Below, piece after piece: positions 46,973 to 56,809 of a stretch of DNA of 64,000 nucleotides. The DNA lies in contig NZ_BSOT01000007.1 of assembly GCF_030160655.1 (NCBI RefSeq), forward strand, positions 186,001-250,000, given 5' to 3'. The translations under genes and the position numbers were made by a program. Below the pieces are notes generated by a model. The model was not told the origin of the DNA, did not search any database, and saw only the letters and a program-made list of their open reading frames with translations. The DNA is from Agaribacter marinus (GTDB taxonomy: Bacteria; Pseudomonadota; Gammaproteobacteria; Enterobacterales; Alteromonadaceae). Each line of letters begins with the position of its first letter. Position 1 is the first letter of the stretch.

Positions 46973-48304
46973 CTATTGCGGTCCACCAACGCCATACATT
47001 AAATCCAGAGAATCTACTATTGTGATATCTGTTGCCTGTTCATGCGGCACGTCATAGTGCAGTTCATGCACGGTTAACCCTTTAAAACCTTGCTCACGTA
47101 ACCTTGTTGCAAAAGTTCTAACCACTGTTCCGTTACCTTGTCCAGGTTTTGCACCAGTGAGTACAACGTTAATGTTCAGGTTTTCATTCTCAGTATGGCG
47201 CTCATCTAATAAACTGTAAATGTCTGCGCTGCGATCCCAAAATGAGCCATCGATAGAGAGGATATTCTTAAATTTAGGCGCCTCTGTATCATCATAGAAT
47301 ATGCTAAGTGCTACCATTAGCCCCCCAAATGAAAAGCCCTCAAATGCTAGCGTGTCTTCTTTTACTCGATACTCTTCGACAATATGAGGTACAAACTCAG
47401 TTAAAATGAAATTTATGTAAGTTTGTGCAAATGGCAGTCTAAAATCATTGTCCCTGCGCCCCGCATTTTCAAGACCAACTAAAATGAGTTGTCGTTGATT
47501 TTTGTCTACTTCTCTCGCAAAGCTGTCGAAATTCCATTCGGCGTCAGTGATGATTAGCACATCATATGGTTTTGTTGTTTCTGTAGTGTAAGTATTGGGC
47601 AAATACACGCGGTATGGATAAGTTGCCGTGTAGCCAGAAGGCGATATTTGTTTGCCGTCAATTACCTCGCCATGGTCGAGTGTTTCTTCAACGCTTGGTA
47701 CTGTTGGTGGCAAAGCTGGTGGCGTTTCACACGGTGGAGCAGTGCTTGGCGCATTTCCAACGCGGCTGATCACAAGTCGATCTGCATTCCATTGCCATGT
47801 ACCGGGTTCTCCCCAACCGATTACTTTGAGTGTTTGTTGCCCTGACGTCGAGACTACTAACTGGTCGGTCACAACATTGTCAGCAAATAGATTCCAACTA
47901 CTGGTGGATTGCACGTTAGCTGTTGCAATCAAACAATCATTTAAATGCAATTGTACCTGCGTAGGTGTTTTTTCAATGGGGGTCGCCGCCTCTAAAATGA
48001 CGCGATAAATTCCCTTATCTAAATCAACCTCATATTCAGCAAAGTCACCAGCTTGATTCGAATTAATGGCGCCTCCAACAGTCAAATTATGACGATTAAA
48101 GCCGTCAAAACTGCCACCGGTAAACTGCCAGTCTTCAAGTTCAACGTTGATGTCTTCCTGGCTTGTTGGTGGCGGATCGCTAGGAGAAGGGACCTGCGGT
48201 GTCGGTGCTGGGGATGGCGTATTTTCGCTGTCCGAAGATGAACCGCCACAACCCACAAGCCAAATTGTTAATGCGATAAAGGTTATAATATAAATGTTCT
48301 GCAT
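46973..48304 (-). CDS. Lipoprotein with carbohydrate-binding module and esterase domain
   Basis: A 443-residue lipoprotein. ATG at 48304 (AGAGG just upstream) is preferred to the frame start at 48418 because it places the signal peptide and lipobox (WLVGCGG) at the N-terminus. After a Pro/Ser linker, residues about 55-185 resemble a CBM6/35 sugar-binding sandwich (VELEDWQFTGGSFDGFN, AGDFAEYEVDLDKGIYRV, WNADRLVISRV). Residues about 210-440 are an alpha/beta-hydrolase esterase with nucleophile elbow GFSFGGLM and a final His (DVPHEQATD). It may remove acyl groups from polysaccharides, which is inference. Confidence 0.8.
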   Translation of the reverse strand: MQNIYIITFIALTIWLVGCGGSSSDSENTPSPAPTPQVPSPSDPPPTSQEDINVELEDWQFTGGSFDGFNRHNLTVGGAINSNQAGDFAEYEVDLDKGIYRVILEAATPIEKTPTQVQLHLNDCLIATANVQSTSSWNLFADNVVTDQLVVSTSGQQTLKVIGWGEPGTWQWNADRLVISRVGNAPSTAPPCETPPALPPTVPSVEETLDHGEVIDGKQISPSGYTATYPYRVYLPNTYTTETTKPYDVLIITDAEWNFDSFAREVDKNQRQLILVGLENAGRRDNDFRLPFAQTYINFILTEFVPHIVEEYRVKEDTLAFEGFSFGGLMVALSIFYDDTEAPKFKNILSIDGSFWDRSADIYSLLDERHTENENLNINVVLTGAKPGQGNGTVVRTFATRLREQGFKGLTVHELHYDVPHEQATDITIVDSLDLMYGVGGPQ

Positions 48305-48617
48305 TTTTCCTCTTTTTCCATCATTTGAACGTCCAGTAAATCGTCTAATGTTATTGTCTTTTTGCGTATTTAAAGTGTGTGCATATTGTCGATATTGAAT
48401 CATTGATACGAATAACAAAGAATGTTAATTCAACTTACTTTTATATGTCCCGGCTATGCATTTTGACAAATGAAAAATGATGAAAACATATGAAAAAAGC
48501 TGATACGTGGAGAGGGCCATCCTTGTGACAGGCTAGTTTCAAAGGGATCTTGACATGTAAAAGAATTAGCGAAATACCCCAGAAGTAGGGGAGCAGTATC
48601 GCATAGTGAACATCTAT

Positions 48618-48650
48618 TTAGGTATAGTTTGTCGTTTTGTCTATACCTAA
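48618..48650. terminator. Inverted repeat at the end of the regulator remnant
   Basis: TTAGGTATAG at 48618-48627 and CTATACCTAA at 48641-48650 are a perfect 10-base inverted repeat with a 13-base loop. On the plus strand a T7 run follows about 8 bases later. Confidence 0.4.
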
Positions 48651-48701
48651 GTGTTTCATTTTTTTATGTAGATTCGTGCGATCTACTTCCAGAGACAGTA
48701 A
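48618..48701 (-). pseudogene. Remnant of a sigma-54 response regulator (Fis-type helix-turn-helix only)
   Basis: The 27-codon frame reads LLSLEVDRTNLHKKMKHLGI and ends DKTTNYT before a TAA at 48618-48620. This is the last helix-turn-helix of NtrC-type regulators; compare NRTDMHKLMKKHGLD at the end of GlrR in this same window. A stop codon (TAG, 48702-48704) cuts it off upstream and no receiver or AAA+ domain remains. The bases 48618-48627 and 48641-48650 also form a perfect inverted repeat, perhaps the old terminator. Confidence 0.6.
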
Positions 48702-48842
48702 CTAAAAAGGTAAGTAGCAACAGGGCGGTAATTAGCAGTCCCCTTTGTAATTTGGTAAAGCGGGCATAATTTAAAATACGATTTCATTGTAGGTATTTCA
48801 TGTGTGGTAACAAAACCACAGTTGTTGCTTATTGTCACTCTT

Positions 48843-51617
48843 TTAGCATTTGGCTTCTTTATCGGAATTTTGCCTAAAGCGCTGAAACAACCAACCCAAC
48901 GCGACAAGTGACAAGCCCAAACCAATGAACGACGCCGCTCTCAATATTCCCTCTAAATGCGCCATATCTACAACAAATGCTTTTAATACCACAATAGCCA
49001 AGATTGAAAAGCCAATACGGTTAAGTTTTTCATTTAAGAATTTTTTGGCCCAAACAATTAAACCAATGGCCGCGAATAACCATACTATAGAATAAGTATA
49101 TAATTCAGCCGAATCGAATGCATTGAAATCGATACGCAAATAAGGATTAAAGCTCGTTCTAATTAAACCATTAACGTAAAACACCGTAAAAACTGCTGCT
49201 ATTATTGTAAATAGTTTTGTTAGCTGAGCGCCACGACTCAAATTTTTGAGTACTTGGCTTTTGGTTAATGAGAACAATAGTGCCGCTGGCACTAACCAAA
49301 GTGGGAGTAGCCAATTAAATACTATGTTACTTCCCGTTTCTTGTATGGTCATGAATGGATTGTTGATGAATGAAATGTCTATGTGGATTGTCGCCAAACC
49401 AGTGATCAATATGGCAGCGAAAACTTGATATAGACGCTTCATCGAAGAATATTGGCTACGGCATAAATACACTGCGCTGAGTATTAGCCAGTTCATCGCC
49501 ATCAATACGCTTTGCTTAAAGCTCATGTCGCCAAACTGCGGGTATTGCCCCATCAATAGGTAGCTTGTTTCGGTTGTGACCATTAATGCTAGGACATGCA
49601 ACATAGCGCCGCCTAGCCAGATTTTTATACTCGGCGATTGCTGAAGTCGCCTTGCTAGCCAAAGAATGCCAAGTACTAAAGGGTAAACAACAATCGACCA
49701 ATGCAGTGTAAATAGAGTTTCTTCTGCATATTGCTCAAGCCAAGGTGATGCTGTTAGTCGGATTAAAATCGCAATGCTCGCTAGCTTGAATAACCAAGCA
49801 GGTAATGCCACATTAAATTTAAGACCCAAATAGGTCATAAGCAGGATTTGTGTTGCCAGCGCGAGCGTTAATGTATTGGCACTCAATAGCATGGTGCAAG
49901 TCAGCGTAATAGCGCCATTCACTAATAGCCAATAGGTGACCGCTGTCATTGGTGATTTTTCTTTAACGCCAAGGTAAGTAAACGTTAAGGCAGTAATTAA
50001 CAACTCTGTTGCGTATACAGGGTAGAGGTATTGTGCTGCTTCAGCGGGCGAGAAGGTGTAACTTATGCCCATAATTAGCAACGGTGCTAAGACTAGTAGT
50101 AGTAAAAATGCTGGGCGTTCTACCGACGCTTTTCGTAACACGATGTGTACGCAAAATGCGTATAACGCAAATGAGAAAAATGCAACTTGTGTGACCAAAT
50201 AGTGGCCACTAAAGACGAATAAGTTATCGCTATAATCGTATTCAATCGGCAAGTTTAGATAAGTAAATAACACTAGCGCTAATGCAATAAAGGGCCATGT
50301 ATCGAAGGCGCTATGTTTTATCGGCGCTATGCATAGCACGACACTGAATATCGTGAGTATCCACAACATCGTATTTACATTCTCGCTGTTCCAGAACATG
50401 TGTATTAAGAAGAATAGGCCGATAGCGATTGCTGGCAGAATAATTCCTAGCTGCTCTTTTCTCGGAATGATCAACGCTTTCAACGAAAATGCTACTCTGA
50501 CGGTTTGCGCTAAACGCCAACCTAAAATCGGCACAAGTACAAATAGATAAATAGAAATAAGTGCGAAACAAAGTATGACAACGGCGTGGGACGCATCACC
50601 TAATACAATGGCGATAAACATCCATAAAAAATGTCCGGCAGCCGTCAAGTACCATAGCCACGATTTTTTTACGGACGCTACAACTAATGTTGAGGATAAA
50701 GATACCAACGCAACATATATCAATAAAGCGAGTATGTTGTTTGAACCGGTCGACACTAGTGCTGGCACAAGATATGCGCCAATGATGCCGATGACAGCGA
50801 GCAGTGGGCCGAATCTTAATGATAGCCATGCTGCGGCAGTTGCGATACACGCAAGTATAGCAAATGCCACTAATGGCGTTATAAATGCGTAGAAATCAAA
50901 TGCCACGTATGTCATAGCAAAACAAGTGATGACGCCACCACTTGCCAACGCGGCACTGATAAACGGAGTATTAATGTTAAAACGCGCTGGGTGACGATAT
51001 AAATAGTCTGCAACAGCGATGAGTAAAACACCGAATATAGCGCCGCTTATAATACGTATGTGTGGTGGAAATAAACCTGCTTCAATACTGTATTTAGCTA
51101 AAAATACTCCACCGAATGAAAGAATAATAGCGCCTATCCATAACAAGCCATTGCCCATTAAAAAGGTTTCTAGATTGAAAGACGTCTTAGTTTTATGCGC
51201 ATCATGTGTTTTCTTTGGTGTAGCAGGGCGGTGATTTTTTAAAGATGCCGTCGGTACGCTTGCTGAAGCTGCTATGGTGTCAGGTGTCGATGGCACAACT
51301 TTTTGGCCGTCAGTACTTTTTAAGCGAGTGCCAGTGTTTGACGTATCAACAGGCTTTGCATCTGTATGGTCGTTTTGTGTGCCATGTTGATCATTTGAAT
51401 ACGGTTCAACATTTTTTGACCTTGAAGTATCGGAAAGTGTTTTATGTAACTGAGCAAGCTGCTTTTTTTGATTGTCGACTATTGCGATAAGTTTAGTGAC
51501 TTCGCTTTGCAAGGCTTTGAGTCGCGAACCGTTGCGAAATCCCATTGCAGCGCCACCGACGACAAATATAAATAGACCAATTGCAATTAAAAATATAAGA
51601 AGAACAGAACCATCCAT
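48843..51617 (-). CDS. DUF2339 multi-pass membrane protein
   Basis: A very hydrophobic 924-residue inner membrane protein. It has one N-terminal membrane helix, a coiled-coil and a polar linker (residues about 30-145), then more than twenty transmembrane segments starting at FLMGNGLLWIGAIILSFGGVFLAKYS, read here as NGLLWIGAIILSFGG, followed by RIISGAIFGVLLI and FNINTPFISAALASGGVI, the DUF2339 pattern. The family has no established function. It appears to be transcribed alone. Confidence 0.9.
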   Translation of the reverse strand: MDGSVLLIFLIAIGLFIFVVGGAAMGFRNGSRLKALQSEVTKLIAIVDNQKKQLAQLHKTLSDTSRSKNVEPYSNDQHGTQNDHTDAKPVDTSNTGTRLKSTDGQKVVPSTPDTIAASASVPTASLKNHRPATPKKTHDAHKTKTSFNLETFLMGNGLLWIGAIILSFGGVFLAKYSIEAGLFPPHIRIISGAIFGVLLIAVADYLYRHPARFNINTPFISAALASGGVITCFAMTYVAFDFYAFITPLVAFAILACIATAAAWLSLRFGPLLAVIGIIGAYLVPALVSTGSNNILALLIYVALVSLSSTLVVASVKKSWLWYLTAAGHFLWMFIAIVLGDASHAVVILCFALISIYLFVLVPILGWRLAQTVRVAFSLKALIIPRKEQLGIILPAIAIGLFFLIHMFWNSENVNTMLWILTIFSVVLCIAPIKHSAFDTWPFIALALVLFTYLNLPIEYDYSDNLFVFSGHYLVTQVAFFSFALYAFCVHIVLRKASVERPAFLLLLVLAPLLIMGISYTFSPAEAAQYLYPVYATELLITALTFTYLGVKEKSPMTAVTYWLLVNGAITLTCTMLLSANTLTLALATQILLMTYLGLKFNVALPAWLFKLASIAILIRLTASPWLEQYAEETLFTLHWSIVVYPLVLGILWLARRLQQSPSIKIWLGGAMLHVLALMVTTETSYLLMGQYPQFGDMSFKQSVLMAMNWLILSAVYLCRSQYSSMKRLYQVFAAILITGLATIHIDISFINNPFMTIQETGSNIVFNWLLPLWLVPAALLFSLTKSQVLKNLSRGAQLTKLFTIIAAVFTVFYVNGLIRTSFNPYLRIDFNAFDSAELYTYSIVWLFAAIGLIVWAKKFLNEKLNRIGFSILAIVVLKAFVVDMAHLEGILRAASFIGLGLSLVALGWLFQRFRQNSDKEAKC

Positions 51618-51736
51618 TTACTTTCTCCAGTTAGTACACTTATGATCAATACGTCCTAAGTTACTATACTCACTAGTGACAGTTATGGATAGAAAACAAT
51701 AAAAAGTAGCATATCGCTATGCTACTAGTGTGTATT

Positions 51737-51772
51737 CATTATACTTTTACCAAACAAGGTAAAAGTATAATG
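51737..51772. terminator. Long perfect hairpin downstream of the YHS gene
   Basis: CATTATACTTTTACC at 51737-51751 pairs with GGTAAAAGTATAATG at 51758-51772 with no mismatch, loop AAACAA. It lies 18 bases after the YHS stop (minus strand) and upstream of the DUF2339 gene. No U-tract; it could end the YHS transcript or protect its 3' end. Confidence 0.65.
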
Positions 51773-51789
51773 TAAAAGCATCGAAAGGT

Positions 51790-52269
51790 TTATTCTGCCT
51801 CTAACTCAGCATCAGTCTTGGTTTTTATGTCTCCCCATAAACCATTTGCACTATCGATAAAACCCGAGGTATCGCTTAACCAGCGTTGTTGTACTTTGTC
51901 ATTCAAGTTTAGATAAAGCTTATTGTCCACGATTTTAAATGCTTGTGGGTCGGTATCAAACTTACGCTCCATGGTTACACCAAACGCACAGAAGCCGCCA
52001 TATTGAGGCGCATATTTTTCTGGATTGCTTTTAAACAAGTCACGGTGCGCCGCAGAAGAAAACTGATAGATTGCATTTTTGTAAGTAGCGGTAAATTGGC
52101 TACTACCTTCTACTGCTTTTCCTTTAGTAAAGTAAGCTACCGTATCATACCCTTTTATCGCTACGTCGTTTGCGTCAGCATTCATGTCGATATCGGCTGC
52201 AAAAACAAAAGTACTTAGTGTTAGTGTGGAGGCCACTGCCGCTGCTTTTAAAATATTTGTGAAAGTCAT
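51790..52269 (-). CDS. Secreted YHS-domain protein
   Basis: A 159-residue protein with a signal peptide ending FVFAA. The mature part is a YHS-like domain: VAIKGYDTVAYFTKGKAVEG, YQFSSAAHRDLFKSNPEKYAPQYGGFCAFGV split around the conserved Cys, and KVQQRWLSD. YHS domains bind metals in several proteins; this periplasmic form is common and of unknown role. It is divergent from an AraC regulator at 52413, which may control it. Confidence 0.88.
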   Translation of the reverse strand: MTFTNILKAAAVASTLTLSTFVFAADIDMNADANDVAIKGYDTVAYFTKGKAVEGSSQFTATYKNAIYQFSSAAHRDLFKSNPEKYAPQYGGFCAFGVTMERKFDTDPQAFKIVDNKLYLNLNDKVQQRWLSDTSGFIDSANGLWGDIKTKTDAELEAE

Positions 52270-52412
52270 CTTTATGTATCCTTAAATTGGTTTGTCTGAT
52301 ACGCATTGTTGTAAATGCGCTTACTTAATACCTGATATAAGATACGTGTTTATCTGTACAAAAAGGCGCAATTAGTCTATAAAAGTATGCAGATAGTATT
52401 ATTTGGTGGTTT

Positions 52413-53237
52413 ATGGATCCATTATCGTTAGTGTTACAAACATTTGGTGTGCGAGCAGATGTATTTTTTACCGGAAATCTTTGCAATTTACATGATTTTA
52501 CAGAAGAGAACGGTCAACGAGGACATTTGCACATCTTAAAGTCAGGGGCGTTGGATTTGATCAGTAAAAGCGGTAGCCGCCAGCGTGTAAATAAACCGAC
52601 GGTGATATTTTTCCCTCGAGGCGAAAAGCACCGATTTGTACCTGACCCACTCACAGGGGCAGATATTGTGTGCGCTACGCTAGAATATAACGAACTTAGT
52701 ACCAATCCAATTGCAAAGGCATTGCCGCCAGAATTAGTGCTGAGTATGGAGTCATACCCAAAGTTCCCTAAAATATGTGATGCCTTGTTTGATGAGGCAT
52801 TTAGTGACGAATATGGACGTGTAACGGCAATTAACCGATGGCTTGATTTGTTCTTGATAGAAATATTGCGGGTATGTTTAATGAATAAATTAATTACCAC
52901 CGGTCTAATGGCTGGTTTGGCAGATTCTAAATTGGCGAACGCAATTGTGGCAATACACACAAGGCCTGCTGAAAATTGGACTGTGGACACCTTGGCTGCT
53001 GAAGCTTTTATGTCTCGTGCAAAGTTTGCGGCATCGTTTAAACAGGTAATTGGACAAACGCCGGCTAGCTATATGCTTGATTGGCGAATGATACTGGCAC
53101 GTAGTCTATTGAAAAACGGTTTAGCGGTGAGTGAAGTGTCAGAAGCCATAGGCTATGAGAACAGTTCAGCAATGGCTAGGGTATTCAAAAAAGTACTTGG
53201 TGTGTCGCCTAAGCAGTTTCAATTAGATAACATGTAA
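52413..53237 (+). CDS. AraC family regulator with cupin N-terminus
   Basis: A 274-residue regulator. N-terminal cupin_6 domain: LQTFGVRADVFFTGNLCNLHDF, HLHILKSGALDLIS, KPTVIFFPRGEKHRF. C-terminal AraC domain: WTVDTLAAEAFMSRAKFAASFKQVIGQTPASYMLDWRM read over two helices, and VSEVSEAIGYENSSAMARVFKKVLG, ending SPKQFQ. It belongs to the group often placed beside oxidoreductase or YHS genes. It is divergent from the YHS gene and converges on the ABC exporter. Confidence 0.9.
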   Translation: MDPLSLVLQTFGVRADVFFTGNLCNLHDFTEENGQRGHLHILKSGALDLISKSGSRQRVNKPTVIFFPRGEKHRFVPDPLTGADIVCATLEYNELSTNPIAKALPPELVLSMESYPKFPKICDALFDEAFSDEYGRVTAINRWLDLFLIEILRVCLMNKLITTGLMAGLADSKLANAIVAIHTRPAENWTVDTLAAEAFMSRAKFAASFKQVIGQTPASYMLDWRMILARSLLKNGLAVSEVSEAIGYENSSAMARVFKKVLGVSPKQFQLDNM

Positions 53238-53269
53238 CTCAACAACAGGCAATTCAGTGGCTAACACAC

Positions 53270-55066
53270 TCATGTATTAGTATTTTCTTGTTTATGTTGA
53301 TTTATCCATAGATCAAAATATTTTCCCTTCTGAGCTAACAAGGTTTCGTGTGTTCCTTGTTCTACAATGCTGCCCTGATGCATTACCACGATAGTATCGG
53401 CATCGACAATGGTCGACAAACGATGTGCAATGACTAAGCTTGTATGGCCCTTTGCTACCGATTTTAAGGCGTCAAGAATAGCGGTTTCAGATTGCGAATC
53501 TAAAGAACTGGTCGCTTCATCAAATACTAAAATTGGCGATTGTTTTAACACCGCTCTGGCAATTGCTACTCGTTGTTTTTCGCCGCCAGAAAGTTTTAAA
53601 CCGCGTTCACCTACGGGTGTTTCGAGGCCGTTAGGTAATTTATCTATAAATTCGCTAAGATGCGCGAGGGATATTGCTTGCTGAATATCTTCGTTTGTCG
53701 CGCCAGGGCGACCATATTTAATATTTTCATAAAGTGTGTCGTTAAACAATACTGTATCTTGAGGCACTATGGCGATGGCATTTCGCAGACTGTCTTGCGT
53801 GACGTGTTGTATATTTTGCCCATCAATAGTAATGCTACCGCCTTGCGACTCATAAAACCTAAACAAGAGTTTTACCAAGGTTGACTTACCGGAACCGCTT
53901 TCACCGACAACAGCTACTTTTTGCCCTGACCGGATGTGCAGATTCACTTTTTTCAGTATTTGTCGCTCTGGCGTATAAGCAAATGACACGTCAGAAAATG
54001 TAATTTCGGCTTGCTTGAGTTTGAGTGTTTGCGCATTTTCTGTGTCTGCAATTTTTGGTCGACGATCGAGTAATTCAAATAAATTTTCTATATTTGCTAG
54101 CGACCCGCGTATTTCTCTGTACACAAAACCTAAAAAATTGAGCGGCATGAATATCTGCATTGTAAATGCGTTTACAAGTACAAAGTCGCCAATGGTCATA
54201 TTGCCTTTTGCCACTTCGTAAGCCGCCATACCTAACATTGAGGTCATCGCTAGTGCAATGATAAATGCTTGACCGCCGTTTAGTGCAAACAAAGATAAGC
54301 GATTTTTACGTCTGGCTTGTTCCCAATCTGCTAAACCTTGGTCGTATCGTTTAGCTTCAAAGGCTTCGTTTCCAAAATATCGAACGGTTTCAAAATTAAG
54401 TAAACTATCAATTGCGCGGGTACTAGAGGCATTGTCAGCCATATTCTGCGCTTTGACATATTTGGTTCGCCAATCGGTAGCCTTTATAGAAAACCACACG
54501 TACGAGACAACAGAAGTAAGAATAATTCCCGCAAAGGTGAAACCGTAGTTGTAGAGTAATACGCCAACAACCATGGCTAGTTCGAGTAGTGTGGGGCCAA
54601 TATTAAATACCATGAAACGCATTAAGAAGCTGATGCCACTAACACCGCGCTCAATGTCGCGCGACAAACCACCCGTTTGCCTAGATAAGTGAAATTCTAA
54701 TTCGAGTTTATGAAGGTGTTGGAATACCGTCAACCCTAGTCGGCGCATGGCGCGTTCAGTTACTCTGCCAAATAAGGTATCGCGTATTTCACCGAATAAG
54801 ACATTTGCTAATCTAAGTGCACCATAAGCCACAATTAGGCCAATAATCGCAGACATCGCTTGCGCCATTGCATCATCAATATTTAGGTTGTCTACAATGT
54901 GTTTAAGAATAAATGGTAAAGTAATACTCGCCAATTTGGCCGCAATCAAGCATGACATCGCCAACCACACGCGAGATTTAAACTCGGTCAAATACGGCCA
55001 GAGTTTGGTAACAATTTTCCAATTAAACCGCGTGTTTTCGTTGAGGGGGAATCGAGTGGGGCGCAA
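53270..55066 (-). CDS. ABC exporter, permease-ATPase fusion (Atm1/HMT type)
   Basis: A 598-residue half-transporter. Six membrane helices (residues about 30-310) precede the nucleotide-binding domain: Walker A GESGSGKSTLVKLLF, Q-loop AIVPQDTVLFNDT, ABC signature LSGGEKQRVAIARAV, Walker B ILVFDEATSSLD and the H-loop IAHRLSTI. The N-terminus and the DTLFGRVTERAMRRL and HLELEFHLSRQTGGLSRDIERG segments point to the Atm1 group, which exports glutathione-linked or metal conjugates. Start is TTG at 55066 with a weak GGA upstream. It works as a homodimer by family analogy. Confidence 0.92.
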   Translation of the reverse strand: MRPTRFPLNENTRFNWKIVTKLWPYLTEFKSRVWLAMSCLIAAKLASITLPFILKHIVDNLNIDDAMAQAMSAIIGLIVAYGALRLANVLFGEIRDTLFGRVTERAMRRLGLTVFQHLHKLELEFHLSRQTGGLSRDIERGVSGISFLMRFMVFNIGPTLLELAMVVGVLLYNYGFTFAGIILTSVVSYVWFSIKATDWRTKYVKAQNMADNASSTRAIDSLLNFETVRYFGNEAFEAKRYDQGLADWEQARRKNRLSLFALNGGQAFIIALAMTSMLGMAAYEVAKGNMTIGDFVLVNAFTMQIFMPLNFLGFVYREIRGSLANIENLFELLDRRPKIADTENAQTLKLKQAEITFSDVSFAYTPERQILKKVNLHIRSGQKVAVVGESGSGKSTLVKLLFRFYESQGGSITIDGQNIQHVTQDSLRNAIAIVPQDTVLFNDTLYENIKYGRPGATNEDIQQAISLAHLSEFIDKLPNGLETPVGERGLKLSGGEKQRVAIARAVLKQSPILVFDEATSSLDSQSETAILDALKSVAKGHTSLVIAHRLSTIVDADTIVVMHQGSIVEQGTHETLLAQKGKYFDLWINQHKQENTNT

Positions 55067-55201
55067 GATGGTCCGTTTAGGTATTTTTTACATTGCTCAA
55101 TAGTATAAGGCTTATGTCTATTTACATAAAGGATAAGTGACGCAGCTGTTGGAACTGAAATTAGTAGCTGCCGGGAGAAGTCGTTAATGTTCAAACACGT
55201 G

Positions 55202-56587
55202 TTACAATTCGATTGTAACCCAGACAAGACGATGGTCTGATGATACCTCTTTATCAGCACCTCGTTTACCAATGCGCTCGTCGTTAAATAGTCGCCTTCC
55301 ATCTTGACCGGCGGCTTGCCAGTACACACCCGAATCTACCACTGACAACGTTGCTGACGAAACAGCATAATCAGCACGCGTGCCAAAAGTGGCTGTACGT
55401 ATTGCTGGATACGGATGATTCCGTCGGTTGGGTTCTTGAGCACCGCCTTCAGACGTAGGTACAAATTTACCCTCAGGCTTAACAAGCGCTTGATTCACAA
55501 GCGGATGGTTCATTAATCGTTGGATACCATTAAATCGTTTGTCTGTTGTTGTTCCCCATGTGGTATCTGCATTTAAATCACCCATGATGACAAAATTGGC
55601 GCTGTTGAGCCCACCATAGATACCGTTATCGTCATATAAATTACCGTCGTTACTAATGTAATACCGCCAAAAATCATTCTCTTCGCTATTACGGTATTTA
55701 TTGTTATCGCTAACGCTGTCAAATGCGGGTGGAGTAGGGTGAGATAACAAAAGGTGAATGGTATTTTCTCCCGCGTTTGTTGCAATGGTAATCGGCACGT
55801 CTACGTGATTTTTCGACGATAGCCTAATGTTTTCCCATTCGTGTTGACTAAACCAATTATCTCCACAGGCTAACCCTTTGGGCAGCGGTTTTTCATTCGA
55901 GCAAACATTTACGATGGGGATCATTGCGTTGGGTAAATCTTTGCGCTTGAAGGTCTGGAATGTGCGTGTTTTCTCGGTGTTGATTTGGTGTTTCGACAAT
56001 AACGCAAATGCGTAATGTCCATGGTAAAAGCCGAAACCAAAGGCGTCATTTGGGTCTGTGGGGTCATAGCCATTGTTCGCTAAATCCAAGCCAGAAGGTA
56101 ATCCTGTATTTGTCGCATAACTTTGTTTGTAGGGATAGTGAATTGGCGCTAGCTTTTCGCCTCCATCAATACTGTTTATATGCTGCCCTATATCTAAATA
56201 GTGTTTTTGAAACCCATGGAGTGCTCTGTAATCTTCGCCGTTACCGTCGTTGTTAAATTCGTTCAGCAACAAAATGTCTGGTCGCACGCGTTGTATAATT
56301 GCAGCGATATTTCTAATTTGTATTATTCGCTCGGCAAGTTTTTTTTCTTGCGCATTTACCTGTTTGTGTTTCCATTTTTGAATCACTTTTTCTTGTTCAA
56401 CATAAGGTATGTTCATGAACATTACCCATTGTTCAAAGTGTTCCGATGGATCGCCATCGTGAGCAAATGAAACATTGAATGTGGCAAATTTTACATGTGT
56501 TGTTTCGTTCGTCTGCGTTACAGATGGTTGCACGCAGGCACTTAGAAACAAAATAGCGAATAGGCATATACTGAGAATTCTTATCAT
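55202..56587 (-). CDS. Endonuclease/exonuclease/phosphatase-fold lipoprotein
   Basis: A 461-residue lipoprotein (lipobox LSACV). EEP-family marks: KFATFNVSFAHDGD near the start, RPDILLLNEFNNDG (metal-ligand Glu), HLLLSHPTPPAF, NFVIMGDLNADTTWG (Asp-Asn) and a final SSDHRLVWVTIEL (Asp-His). The long loops and a Cys pair (NVCSNEKPLPKGLACGDN) are typical of the secreted group that acts as phosphodiesterase or alkaline-phosphatase-like enzyme. The true substrate (nucleic acid, phospholipid or phosphate ester) is not clear. Confidence 0.85.
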   Translation of the reverse strand: MIRILSICLFAILFLSACVQPSVTQTNETTHVKFATFNVSFAHDGDPSEHFEQWVMFMNIPYVEQEKVIQKWKHKQVNAQEKKLAERIIQIRNIAAIIQRVRPDILLLNEFNNDGNGEDYRALHGFQKHYLDIGQHINSIDGGEKLAPIHYPYKQSYATNTGLPSGLDLANNGYDPTDPNDAFGFGFYHGHYAFALLSKHQINTEKTRTFQTFKRKDLPNAMIPIVNVCSNEKPLPKGLACGDNWFSQHEWENIRLSSKNHVDVPITIATNAGENTIHLLLSHPTPPAFDSVSDNNKYRNSEENDFWRYYISNDGNLYDDNGIYGGLNSANFVIMGDLNADTTWGTTTDKRFNGIQRLMNHPLVNQALVKPEGKFVPTSEGGAQEPNRRNHPYPAIRTATFGTRADYAVSSATLSVVDSGVYWQAAGQDGRRLFNDERIGKRGADKEVSSDHRLVWVTIEL

Positions 56588-56809
56588 GCGATGGACATTA
56601 CATAGATATTAATAAGTAAAGGTTTACCCTAGCATGGTTTAGTCAATGTACATATATAAAAGCCATGTGTATCAAATAAACATCTAGCCACACTATGTTC
56701 AACTTTTGAATCTTTGTTATCAGCCGATACGTATTGAAAATACCAAATACAGTTATCGTACATGCTATAACAACTTGTTTAATTACGCGTATTAATTTTT
56801 GGAGCTGTG

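Larger units (their letters stand above)
48305..48842. other. Gap holding a regulator remnant
   Basis: 538 bases between the esterase lipoprotein and the DUF2339 gene. The part 48305-48600 shows no gene or clear signal apart from the esterase promoter region. The part 48618-48701 is the remnant described separately. 48702-48842 has only stop-interrupted frames; one (minus strand) reads ITKGTANYRPVATYL and may be the frameshifted continuation of that remnant. Confidence 0.5.
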
